NCBI GenBank assembly: GCA_023091735.1
Contig: JALKBU010000333.1
Coordinates: 1 to 47,593, forward strand
Reading direction: 5' to 3'
DNA length: 47,593 nucleotides
DNA from: Trichomonas tenax
Lineage: Eukaryota; Parabasalia; Trichomonadida; Trichomonadidae
This document shows, piece by piece, positions 19,710-30,000 of this stretch. The notes under the pieces are model-generated. The model was not told where the DNA came from. It made no database searches and saw only the letters and a list, made by a program, of their open reading frames with translations. A program made the position numbers and the translations under genes. Within the stretch, counting starts at the first letter, position 1, and each line of letters starts with the position of its first letter.

Positions 19710-22700
19710 TTAGATGGATTCTGCAATTAACAAAATTTGAATAATGCAACTGTTAGCAATATTAATTTCGTCAAATTTAACTGCTGTGTCCAATAGACTT
19801 GGCTTTGAAATTAATCCTTTCGAGTTTTCATCTGTTGCAATTGTTAATACAACTTCATGCTTCTTATATTTTACAAGTTGCTCGAAAACATATTCCAAGT
19901 TTTTGAACTTTTTCTGAGCAAGAAGAGTTTTTGCAACTTCATTGATATCCGACTTTTGTGTGATTATCTTCAATATTGCAGATGCATATTGATTGCCTGT
20001 TGCAGCAAAAACAAAGATGTCATCAATTGGGAACTGATCGAATTCTGATGATATTTTTGCTCGAGAATAGAACAATTGCAAAGCAAATTCGATTTTTGTT
20101 TGTATCAGATGCTGAGCAATTTCATAAGTGAATCCGAATTCTGAAAGTAATTTGAGGAGTACTGAGCTATCAAGTTGATAATAATGTTCAAGAGTTTCTT
20201 TATTGATCTTAGAATGCAAAAGTTTCTTTGGAACTCTTTCATCATCTGTTATCCATAAATTATCTATAATAATATCTGGAATTTCTTCCACATTAATGAG
20301 TTTGATAATGCTATTGAAAGTAATTTCGAGAATTTGATTTCCAATGCCAAATTTTCTTCCATTGATCAACAAAAATTCATAAATTTCAATTCTTTCTTGA
20401 TTAGAAAGCAAATCGAAGACATCAGTATAATCTTGCATTATGGATATAGCAGTTTGATAATTTAGCGGAAGCAAAAGATCATTTCTAGAGCTTAACATTG
20501 ATATTAAGAACGGGCTGTGTGTATATGTCATTGGGAAAACATTAAGTACTTTCTTATCTTCAAAAATAATATCTTTATTTTCACTATAGCTCTTCACATA
20601 ATTTCTGAATGCTTCCAATGATTGCATTATATATAAATTCAAAAGTTTTGGATTCAGATGGAGAAATTGCATGCAACACATTGGTTCTTTGTTGATAAAC
20701 TCGAGAAGTGTCTTTGATTGCAAATTAAAGATTTTTTCTGGTATGTCTGCAGCAAGAAAAGCCTTCAAAGTGTGGGGAAAAAATGTATTTGGAGATGAAT
20801 GAATAAGTGTAGCATATATACATGAGCTTAATTTAAAATTGTTCTTAAAATCAAGTTTTGATGTTAATTTTGATAAATCCCAATTTCCCAATGCATTTGC
20901 AACAAGTACTAGAACATTTTCATTATCAGCAATCTGTTTTTTGGCGTAAATATTCATGAATTGGAAAACAGGAAGTCTTAGCTTCTGATCGAATATATAA
21001 TCTGAGGCGGTTAGATGGTTATTTTCTGAAACCAATAATATATACTTAAATACATGTTGGAGCAATGGGGCAGTTATAAGACTTTCAGGAAAAATATCTT
21101 CTCCAAAACCATTAGTTATTGAAATGACATGGGTGAGAATCATCAGTAAATTTTCATAGTCTTCTTGCGTTTTAGCTGCATATTTTGTATCGGCGAAAAA
21201 ATTCGCAATAGAAGCAAGATTAGCTCCAGATGATATGAAATCAAAAAATTGGATAAAATCATGTGTTAGACCTCGTGTATTACATAAATATGTCTCAAGT
21301 AATGTCAAGTCAACATCTCGATCAATCGAAGCTTTTAAGATACTACGATAGTTATCAACTAATAGCATTGACTTAGCTAAACAGAATGGTAGCTCTTTTG
21401 GTAATTTTCTATCCAAATTATCAAGGAATTTAACGATTTTTTCTTGATATCCTGTGATTAATTCATCAATTGTAAATGTTTTTGTAAGCTTTACCAATAC
21501 CTTATTTAATAAATCTTCAAGCGAGGGATCTGAATTGTTAAGTTCTCTTGAAGTGTTAATAGTGTCAAAAATTGATTCAACAATAGCGTGAGATATTTGA
21601 ATATATTTCTTATGAGAATAAACTTTGTCACATAGTTTTTCTAGTATTTCTTTTCTGCCTTCATAGCAGATGGAGAAACTTGAAAGTATTTGTCTGATAA
21701 TGTTTTCGTTTTTCAAAGATAAAATTACTGAAATGGCCTCTTTTGATGATTTTGATTCAAGTGGTAATATTCCCGCAACGACGATATAATATGTATTCAT
21801 GAATTTCATCAAGTAATCATCAAAATTCTTTGTTTTTGGAATAATATCTGTGTTTTCAATAATTAAGCTTGGTTCAATCATTTCAGTTGGAAGTTGAAGT
21901 CCACAAATTCTATAGAGTGCTTGCAATGCACGAAAACGATTATCTTTTCCTGATGGATAATACAAATATTGGAAAATAAGTTCTAGAATTATTTTTTGAT
22001 TTGATCTCCACTTGGGTAACTCAGTATTCAAATCTTTTGATATAATTAGATTGTTAATTGCATTCTTTAGGTTTGTAATAACCAAGAATACTTCTGGATT
22101 GCTATAATCTAATTTAAGTGAATTATCAATAGTGATTGTATAATAATCACATAAATTTTCAGCAATGTATTCAGGATTGAAGATTAAGTGTGGAATTACA
22201 TCAGCAATGATCTTTAGGCCGTCAATAGAACCAGCTGTGAGTGTTTTGTCGAAGATTTTGATTACGTGATTGAATAACTCCATTTCTTTGCAGTTCTCGA
22301 AGAATTTTGGCAGGCTTTGTAGCATTAAAGAATAGTAGTTTGATCTATATTCATTTGAAATGCTTGATTGGTCGACGTACAACTCGTAAATTGTTTCGTA
22401 GCTATTACAGAGATTTGAATGAGTGACAATTTTGAAGACTTCTTCGGTATTACGATATTTATGTTGTTTGACTTGGTGTTCAGCAGTAATATAATCAGTT
22501 TCCTCCAAAAGTCTGTCATTAATCCATTTAATCTTGTAATTATCTTCCATATATTTCGATGCCAAAACTCCAAAAAAGAATGATACTTGACTTGCTCCTT
22601 TAAACGATCCATGTCTGTCAGCTGGAGTTTTCTGCATGATTTCAACGATTTTGTTTCTTATTGAAACATTTTGGAATGCATTGAAAACAGATTGGATTTC

Positions 22701-23429
22701 GCTGTAGCAGTTAATTAAGCATTTGATGCCTCTGCTGTCTTGGAAAAATGAGATATTGTTCAAAATAAGATCGAGAACCATATTAACAAGTTCAACATCA
22801 GAGCTTTTCATCGTCTCCAAAAAGATTGGAGAACATTTGTTCAGCATGTCAATATATTTCTGGAAAGCTTCAGGAGACAATATATCTGATGTCTGGGAGC
22901 TGAGCATTAAGTTCATCGCACAAACTTTGGCAATTTCGAATGTATTTGTGTTCAAAAGTAATTGTGTTAAATCTTTGAAAACATCTTCATAGCAATCTTT
23001 GTTTTCTGCAGCAAAGCAAGCCATTATAATGGGTTCAAATATGGTGGCGTATGTAAATTGACCCGTGAGATTGCCAATTGAGCCTCGAAAGATATAAATA
23101 TCTGGAATATTGAATTTGTCCGTTTCTGATCTTATAATCGAAAGCAATGTATCTCTTATTAAGTAAACCTGCTTTATGTCGGTAAGTTTTGAAGGATATT
23201 GAATCAAATATCGGCAAATGGGAGATAAGTTTGCAAATTCTGGCTTTGATAAGGAAAATTTGCATAGTATATCAATAGCGCTATAAATGGATCTTTGTGA
23301 TGTCTCTGGAGTGATTTTATTTGAAATAATCGTGATAAAGTCTTGTACAGTGGTAAATGTCGTCAGACACTTCGTGAAAAGACTTTCAACATCTGAAGAC
23401 TCTGTTATAGATCTTTGATTCCCTTGCAT
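19710..23429 (-). CDS. Large alpha-solenoid-like protein, function unknown
   Basis: 1239 residues when begun at the Met at 23429. The whole length is made of amphipathic helices of 15-25 residues with short turns, rich in Leu, Ile, Asn, Ser and Phe, the pattern of an alpha-solenoid (HEAT- or ARM-like) scaffold. I recognise no named domain, no membrane segment and no catalytic motif. Such proteins often serve in traffic or as large assembly scaffolds; nothing here decides. The frame is open for 39 codons more, to an ATG at 23546, but that extension is a Phe/Lys-rich translation of A/T tracts that look like promoter (it holds a TTTCGAAAA motif), so the inner Met is preferred. No lesions over 3.7 kb. 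Confidence 0.75.
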   Translation of the reverse strand: MQGNQRSITESSDVESLFTKCLTTFTTVQDFITIISNKITPETSQRSIYSAIDILCKFSLSKPEFANLSPICRYLIQYPSKLTDIKQVYLIRDTLLSIIRSETDKFNIPDIYIFRGSIGNLTGQFTYATIFEPIIMACFAAENKDCYEDVFKDLTQLLLNTNTFEIAKVCAMNLMLSSQTSDILSPEAFQKYIDMLNKCSPIFLETMKSSDVELVNMVLDLILNNISFFQDSRGIKCLINCYSEIQSVFNAFQNVSIRNKIVEIMQKTPADRHGSFKGASQVSFFFGVLASKYMEDNYKIKWINDRLLEETDYITAEHQVKQHKYRNTEEVFKIVTHSNLCNSYETIYELYVDQSSISNEYRSNYYSLMLQSLPKFFENCKEMELFNHVIKIFDKTLTAGSIDGLKIIADVIPHLIFNPEYIAENLCDYYTITIDNSLKLDYSNPEVFLVITNLKNAINNLIISKDLNTELPKWRSNQKIILELIFQYLYYPSGKDNRFRALQALYRICGLQLPTEMIEPSLIIENTDIIPKTKNFDDYLMKFMNTYYIVVAGILPLESKSSKEAISVILSLKNENIIRQILSSFSICYEGRKEILEKLCDKVYSHKKYIQISHAIVESIFDTINTSRELNNSDPSLEDLLNKVLVKLTKTFTIDELITGYQEKIVKFLDNLDRKLPKELPFCLAKSMLLVDNYRSILKASIDRDVDLTLLETYLCNTRGLTHDFIQFFDFISSGANLASIANFFADTKYAAKTQEDYENLLMILTHVISITNGFGEDIFPESLITAPLLQHVFKYILLVSENNHLTASDYIFDQKLRLPVFQFMNIYAKKQIADNENVLVLVANALGNWDLSKLTSKLDFKNNFKLSSCIYATLIHSSPNTFFPHTLKAFLAADIPEKIFNLQSKTLLEFINKEPMCCMQFLHLNPKLLNLYIMQSLEAFRNYVKSYSENKDIIFEDKKVLNVFPMTYTHSPFLISMLSSRNDLLLPLNYQTAISIMQDYTDVFDLLSNQERIEIYEFLLINGRKFGIGNQILEITFNSIIKLINVEEIPDIIIDNLWITDDERVPKKLLHSKINKETLEHYYQLDSSVLLKLLSEFGFTYEIAQHLIQTKIEFALQLFYSRAKISSEFDQFPIDDIFVFAATGNQYASAILKIITQKSDINEVAKTLLAQKKFKNLEYVFEQLVKYKKHEVVLTIATDENSKGLISKPSLLDTAVKFDEINIANSCIIQILLIAESI

Positions 23430-23556
23430 TGATAGGAAATCAAAAAAAAAAAAAGATGGAAATTTTATTTTTTTCGAAAAGTGAAATGATTTTCCAAAAT
23501 CTTTCAAAAATATAATATAAGTAGTATACAGAGTGTGATTTACCATGGAAGTCCAA

Positions 23557-24593
23557 AATTCTTATGGTAGGGATTTATTATTAGAGAAAAAATATATAAA
23601 TTTTAGAGGTGGATTGACTTCGAGTATCCACAGACAACATTGTCAGTATGAACAATATGCTTTAGTGACGATAGGAATACACACTATCCGATTGGATATT
23701 ACTATTGTCGCTTATGTTGATCCACAATTTACAATTTAGCAACAAATTACAAATTAAATCAACAAAAAGACAGCAGATGGTATATATGTATCATTGTATT
23801 CCATTCAGTGATGTGTCAGTAGTATATAAAATGATATCTAAAAATATAGATATTTTCTTATTTACTATTATGAGCTAAAAATGTGTGAATGCGTTTCTAG
23901 AAAAGCTGACAATAAGGCATTTTTGTAGAGTGTCAAATTGGCCTCAAGCAAAAAAACTGACATTATTAATAATTTGTCCAGGTGTCACTGCTACAAGTCG
24001 AAATCGCATGAAATTTGTCTGGGTGGCAACGATGCAACCCAAAGAATTCGTGAACAATTCATTTGAAGGTTCCACTTGAGAATTACAATTTATACATTAC
24101 GTGACATATTCTAACGTGTAAAATTTATAATCTGACATATAAATTTGTCACATTTCCTAGAAAAGTGGACCACTCATTAAAAATGTATTATTAGAAGACA
24201 GTTCTGTCCGGCTGTGAATGCACTTGAATAGCTTAAGCTTGATTGACCAAGAATATAACCAAAAATGGAAGGCAAAATTCAAAATAAATCCAAACTTTAC
24301 AAATTATTTCAATTTTAAAAATTAAATATATCATTGCTAACACAATTTCAGTCATATACAGACGATACATGTCAAAAAATTGATACAAAAAGTGCCTATA
24401 ACTGTTTGGTCGGGTAACTAAATGCATCTGTATATATCGCACATATATATGACATTCTAAATTCATCAATTTTAGTCGGTAAATCCCAAAAATGGAGTCA
24501 ATACACTTCTAAATTTTTTCATAACTAATAAATAATATTTTTTTATTTTACAAATTTATAGAAAACCATTAATAAATCCCTACCATAAGAATT
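23557..24593. mobile_element. Segment bounded by 24-bp perfect inverted repeats
   Basis: AATTCTTATGGTAGGGATTT plus TATTA at 23557-23580 recurs exactly inverted at 24570-24593, 1037 bases end to end. The interior has no supported gene, only short chance frames. It sits immediately upstream of the solenoid gene. A non-autonomous element is likely; the arms are shorter but cleaner than those of the other elements here. Confidence 0.6.
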
Positions 24594-24721
24594 TTAATTA
24601 TTAATTAAACAATATATTTTAATAACAAATTATAAGAAATTACTGAGATTTCGATATAAATTATAGGGAAATTGTTTATTTTATATATATTAGGGAAGTT
24701 ATGATTATGGATATTCTCAGA

Positions 24722-24779
24722 TTGGGGATTTATCATGGGTGGACAAAATTTTGGACTCCCATAATAAATCACAATCTGT
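24722..24779. repeat. Imperfect palindrome related to the 23557 repeat
   Basis: The arms, GATTGGGGATTTATCATGGG and the inverted right half, meet at ACAAAATTTTGGA. The right half carries AGTCCAAAATT and GATTTATTAT, also present at 23548-23580, so this may be another end of the same repeat family. The rest, to 25155, holds nothing I can support. Confidence 0.5.
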
Positions 24780-25155
24780 ATACTACTATATATGTTATTT
24801 ACTGCTTCTTATACTGTATTTTTAGTTATTTTTGAAAAATACAAGTGATACAAATTGATAAAAGTGACAAAATTAACGGATGAATATTTACGTGACAAAT
24901 GTTTTTTTCGTCTACGTAGACGCGAAATATTATATGAGATAGAGTACTTTAAATGCTATACTTAGCAATAGAATTTCATGAATAAAAGCTCATATTTTAG
25001 ATATATTTATGCATATTAAAAATCGATTTGATTAAAACTAACTCAATCATTGCTGTCTTTATAATGATGTTTTGTTTTGAAGAACAAACAGCTTTTGATT
25101 GTGCAGGATTTGCCGATGAATGATGAGCATTAACTCTATATAAAAACATAAATAA

Positions 25156-26598
25156 TTATTTGCAAAACAAATCGTAAGACTTAGACTTCGAATCACCTGA
25201 ACAATAATCTTTGATTGTTCCTTTTGGAAGATGAAGAAGCGAAGAAGAATATATAATGTGGCCGCGATCATTCAAGACGCAATTTCTCATTGAAAGATCA
25301 GGAATTATACTGAGAGCTCCGATTTTAATCCATTGTCCGAGAACATCAGAATACTGAATATCATCGAGTTTCTTGTTCTGATATGAACCTGAAAAACCAT
25401 TTTTAGTTTTTTGTTGTTCTAAAGAATCACGAATGCATTTTTGAACCTTATCAATATTTCCTTTTCGCAACAAAATTCCAAGGAATGTTGCGTCAAAAGC
25501 GAATCTTCTGTCCTTTGCAAGGTTCTCGCATTCATCATATATACTTAATGCGCGGTCAAAATGTTCAGCAATGCTACCATAATAAAATTTAGATTTATGC
25601 ATCACTAATCTTGAAGCAGCATCTAAAATTGGCATTAAACCTATCTGCAGTGGAGATAGATCGTTATAATTTAGATTTGTAATGCTTTCTGTCTTATTAA
25701 GAGCGAATTCCGTTGAATATGTTGGATATAAACTATGCGCGATCGCAAGATTTTGATAAAATGGAGCTGTGAAAGGATCCATTTGCTGCATCACCGTTCC
25801 ATTGAAACCGCGTGGAAGAGTGAGAACTGAATAGTAGAAACTTCCCTTTCTTCGAGGCAGAGAATTAACAATTTTCAGGTAATAATTCAGATAAATTAGC
25901 TTCTTTGTTATATGATAAAGAGAGACGATTTCTGGGAGCCCTGATGATACATCTTTGAGTCCTGTGCCATTTACCCACATTCTCATTTTATATGACATAT
26001 TTTTGTAATTATGATACGGTTTCGGGTATTTGAACTGATTATCAATGTTAATTGCATTCTGTGTGCATTTTTCTGCGTGATTTAGATACATTTCATCTGA
26101 TGTAAGCAAAAATGCACCAATTAAAGATCCAATTAATCTAGAAAACATTTCATTGCGATTAATCCATCCCAAATCATTGCAATCAATATTTTTGCGGATG
26201 TAATCACGTGCATGTTCGTATAAATCTGTTTGATTTAATAAATAAAGAGTTTCGAGGGATTCGACTATTGTTGCATGAAAACCATATGTATCCATGCATT
26301 CTTGTGAATTTGGCATTAAATCATCGTGGCCAATGCAAGTGTTAACGAAATTTTGATATGCAAATCTCGAACTGTTGACTAAAAAGCTGTAAAAATCTGT
26401 ATTTTCGTTATATATGTGTTTCCATGGAAAAGGAACCTGTGAAAATGTCTTGTTTGGCATTACATCAGGAAGATTTGATATGAAATAAAAATTGACAGCG
26501 ATAAATACAACAATGGCATAAATTAGGTACTCTAAAACTTGCTTCGGAGTCGTTTTTCTGACACACTGATTATAAGCAATCTTTAAATCTCTAATCAT
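25156..26598 (-). CDS. GH47 alpha-mannosidase-like protein, likely inactive
   Basis: 480-residue type II membrane protein: a short basic N terminus, a TM helix at about 21-42, then a lumenal domain with many N-x-S/T sites. Class I mannosidases and EDEM lectins (GH47) trim or read mannose on ER glycoproteins. Family blocks seen: ATIVESLETLYLLN (109-122), E150-x-x-x-R154 in NRNEMFSRLIGSLIGAFLL (matching the F-E-x-x-I-R-x-x-G-G block) and LPEIVSLYHITKKLIYL (E223). By-eye alignment puts A268 where the catalytic Asp of the G-D-S-F/Y-Y-E block should be, S-P-L-Q-I-G (305-310) in place of R-P-E-T-x-E-S, and N-D-R-G-H (433-437) in place of the calcium-binding N-T-E-A-H. So it probably does not cleave mannose. 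A three-codon upstream frame (ATG at 26605) overlaps its start. Its minus-strand neighbour upstream is the UGGT-like gene. Confidence 0.75.
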   Translation of the reverse strand: MIRDLKIAYNQCVRKTTPKQVLEYLIYAIVVFIAVNFYFISNLPDVMPNKTFSQVPFPWKHIYNENTDFYSFLVNSSRFAYQNFVNTCIGHDDLMPNSQECMDTYGFHATIVESLETLYLLNQTDLYEHARDYIRKNIDCNDLGWINRNEMFSRLIGSLIGAFLLTSDEMYLNHAEKCTQNAINIDNQFKYPKPYHNYKNMSYKMRMWVNGTGLKDVSSGLPEIVSLYHITKKLIYLNYYLKIVNSLPRRKGSFYYSVLTLPRGFNGTVMQQMDPFTAPFYQNLAIAHSLYPTYSTEFALNKTESITNLNYNDLSPLQIGLMPILDAASRLVMHKSKFYYGSIAEHFDRALSIYDECENLAKDRRFAFDATFLGILLRKGNIDKVQKCIRDSLEQQKTKNGFSGSYQNKKLDDIQYSDVLGQWIKIGALSIIPDLSMRNCVLNDRGHIIYSSSLLHLPKGTIKDYCSGDSKSKSYDLFCK

Positions 26599-27041
26599 TC
26601 GTTCATCTAAATGTTTTAGGGGCTGCGATTTTTATTTAGGGGGCTACAATCTTTCATCAGGAAATATCATTAATTCATCACTAAATAATGATTATTTTAA
26701 TTACTAGCTTCAAAAATACATATCACGCAACATGATATTGATCTCTTAACGAAGGCAGCTATTTTATGATGCATTATCGCGACTATTTGTATAAAATATC
26801 AGATCTATATAATGTTCAGGACTATTTTTTTGTTTTTCTATAATATCAAAGATTTTCAGTTGACGTGAAAGTTTTAAATTATTTTTTATCCAACTAAAAC
26901 TTTTGCATTATTTTGAATCACATGCTATCTTGATAATATTATATATCTCAGATGAAATCAAAGTTAAAAAAATGCTGTGAGTTCATTGAATGTAAAAAGA
27001 AAAATGTTTGATGATGTAATGTAATTTGACAATTTAATTAT
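26599..27041. other. Intergenic between GH47-like and UGGT-like genes
   Basis: 443 bases, AT-rich. Close to the GH47-like start is a short near-direct repeat (TTAGGGGCTGCGAT and TTAGGGGGCTACAAT, about 26617-26650). No gene. The gap suggests separate transcription units. Confidence 0.5.
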
Positions 27042-30000
27042 TTATTTTGGATGGTATAGGTATAATTTGTAGATTCCGTCTCTAATCTTATTATACTTCT
27101 TGATGCTGTCGAACACAGCTGTTTCTGTATATAAGTCATATGCGAACTGTGAGAGCGCATTATCCTTAAACTTGGTCAAAGTTTGTCCGTGGCAATATGA
27201 AACTTCTTCAGGAAGAGTTACAAACTGGCAAGGAACTTGGAGATGATTCATGACATCATCATCCATATTATTAATAAATATTGGCATATTCATTCTAGAA
27301 CGCGACAAATATCGTGAATATTCGAAATACTTTTGATCAATTGCGTTCTGCATATTGATGACAAAGAGCCTTCCTACATGGAATGGTCTTCCAGCGCGTG
27401 CGAGAAGAGATTCACGCTCCATGAACCATGCTGAGACGTACTTCTTGAATTTCTTACCAATATGAGGAGCAGCAATAGCGGCATCGCCAAAGTTGAAGTG
27501 AACAAGCGGTGTAACATCTTTCATGAAGAATATTGACTGATCGACGAAAGTAACTGTCTTATAATTACATGGCAGGATGAAATCCACCAAAGAGTGCTTG
27601 AAGTTCTGCACAAAGTTATTATCGTCAAGGTATTCCATGAAAGGAGGTGTCCATCTTGGAATTGCTATCATATTTACATCGAAATACGATCCTTCGCGTG
27701 GAGGATTAACGACATAGCATGTGATTGGATCCTTTGTATGATTAACTAATGATGAAAGCATCAAAATGAAGTTCTTCTCATATGTTGCTGCTGTGATGAT
27801 TGAGAATATAACTGTCTCAGAATCAATTGTTTCTACATCGAATTTTTCATGGGATGATCTATACATTCTAAACGCTGGCAAATAGCAGTCAGCAATGATA
27901 GCACGATCGATGCCGCGTGCATCATAGATTCCAGGAGGAAGAATGAACTGGAAGTATCCATTCTCAGCAACTTTCTTTGTGCCAAACATTGTTTGAATCT
28001 TATCGACACCTGGAGCATAGCCAACAGATAAGAAACCATCGAGATAATAGTTAACACCTCTTCTCAATGGTGCCCATGAAGTAGGACCGCAGAATGAAAG
28101 ATTAATAACATCAGGAACAGCAGAATATTCATCATAGACAGGATAGAATGTTTCTTCCATCCATGGTAACATTATATCCTTGGCATTATCCATATCAATT
28201 ACTGGGACGAACCATGTAACAGCAGCGCCACTTTGAAAAACGTGGAATGCAACATCAATGATTTCTCTGAAGTTCTGGATCATTGGATTAGCGAAAATGT
28301 TAAATCTAATTTCACAATCATCAGAAGCATAATCAATAATGTGTGTTGTCGTGTTAAGATCTTCAACTCTTACACGCTTAATTCCGTGTAAATGCTGTGT
28401 GGCTCTCATAATAGTGATGTAAAAGACTTGTGGAGAAGTTGCTTCAGCGCTAATGTTGTGGCAATAACGTTTATGGACGTATCTAAGGGCGTAGTCTAAT
28501 TCTGCTATATTGAGATTGCTATTGAAGACGTGTGGCCCAACGATTGTCTTCGGACCATCGCCAATGTTGAGAAGAAGTCTAACTTCAGCATCTAATTCAT
28601 CAGACTTGATTTCGTAGAACTCGAAGTTTGGAATATCTTCTCTGATTGTTGTAATCGAGATTGATGGGTTGCAATCAACATAGAAAACAGGAATTGGGAA
28701 AACTTCTTTCTTGTGTCTATATGAAGCGCGATTAAACAAAGAGTCGAAGATTTGATAAATGATTCTTAATCCGAGGTTAGCAAATGAAATGATTTGGTTA
28801 TCTTTAACTTCAACAGGAGGTAACATTGTGTCAATAACAATGGAATCGCTCTTCAAAAAATCAGTAACACTCATATTAGTAACGAATTTTCCGGCTTTGT
28901 TTGCTTTCATGAGTCGGCTGACTTGCGCAAGATAGAAACGACGTGTTTCGAGATACTTTAATGGACCATCTGCGAAAACACCATTAACGGAATATGTTGT
29001 ATCATAGATTCCCTTCTGTTTGTAATAAGAATCTAATTCATGGATGAGTTGTGTGAATCTTGTATCATTATAAAGATTTTCGATCTCTTTCCATGGTGTT
29101 GTCGGTCTCGTTGCAATGTATTCTTTCTTGAAATTGCCGTGTTCGAGGCTATCAAACAAATATTTGATCGCTGTTCTTGCTCCAAGAGTTTCTTCAGTCC
29201 TGACGTAAGAATAGATGATTTTCTTCTGCGTTTCGTTATTTAAGTCACCTATGCAGTAAACATTGAAGAGATATGGAACTTCTGATCTCGCAATTTCCAT
29301 TATCTCGTACAAAATATATCTAGAAGTTGGATTGTTGATATTAACGAAAAGTTGAAGTGATGATAACTGTTCTTTGTATCTCATGAACTCCTCAGGCGCA
29401 TAAGTTGCGTTATTCAGCTCTTTTGGAGATCTAGCTAAAACATTTGGATGATCATGATGTGTTAAATCGCGATGCCACGAAGGAGTGTCGGCATAGTTAT
29501 ATACATCGACGACATTTGGATAATAAATGAGATTTTCGTAGTCTGTGCCATTGATATATCTAAGTCTTCCCAAGATATAACGTGTTTGTGTTTCTTCAAG
29601 AAGTGCGCGAAGAACATCTTGTGCAGTGCCATCTACAACTCTTCCGTTCACGTTTATCGACTGAATTGGCTTCTGTTCTTTATATAATTTTTTCACCAAA
29701 TCGATTAGATCGTCGAAAATCGGTTGATTGTCGAGCGCTGTGTAATAACTCGGAAAGTTTTGTGCGATAGAGCGCATAAAGTTGTATCTTTCTTCAGAAG
29801 TACTGAATGAATAAAGCATAGACAAATATTTCGCTGTAAAGTTCTTAATTTCGAATTTTGTAAAATTGTTTGGATGCGAAAATCCGTATCCCCTGATTTC
29901 CGAGACTGTGTTTGGCATTTTACGGCCTGCAGCAGCTCGTGGATGGAAATATCTCCATGTAAGGGAAAGATTAAGCAGACCAAGTATGAATTTTGGCATA

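Noticed and set aside
23430..23546. 39-codon N-terminal extension of the solenoid protein
   Set aside because: It translates A/T tracts into Phe/Lys runs and covers promoter-like sequence.
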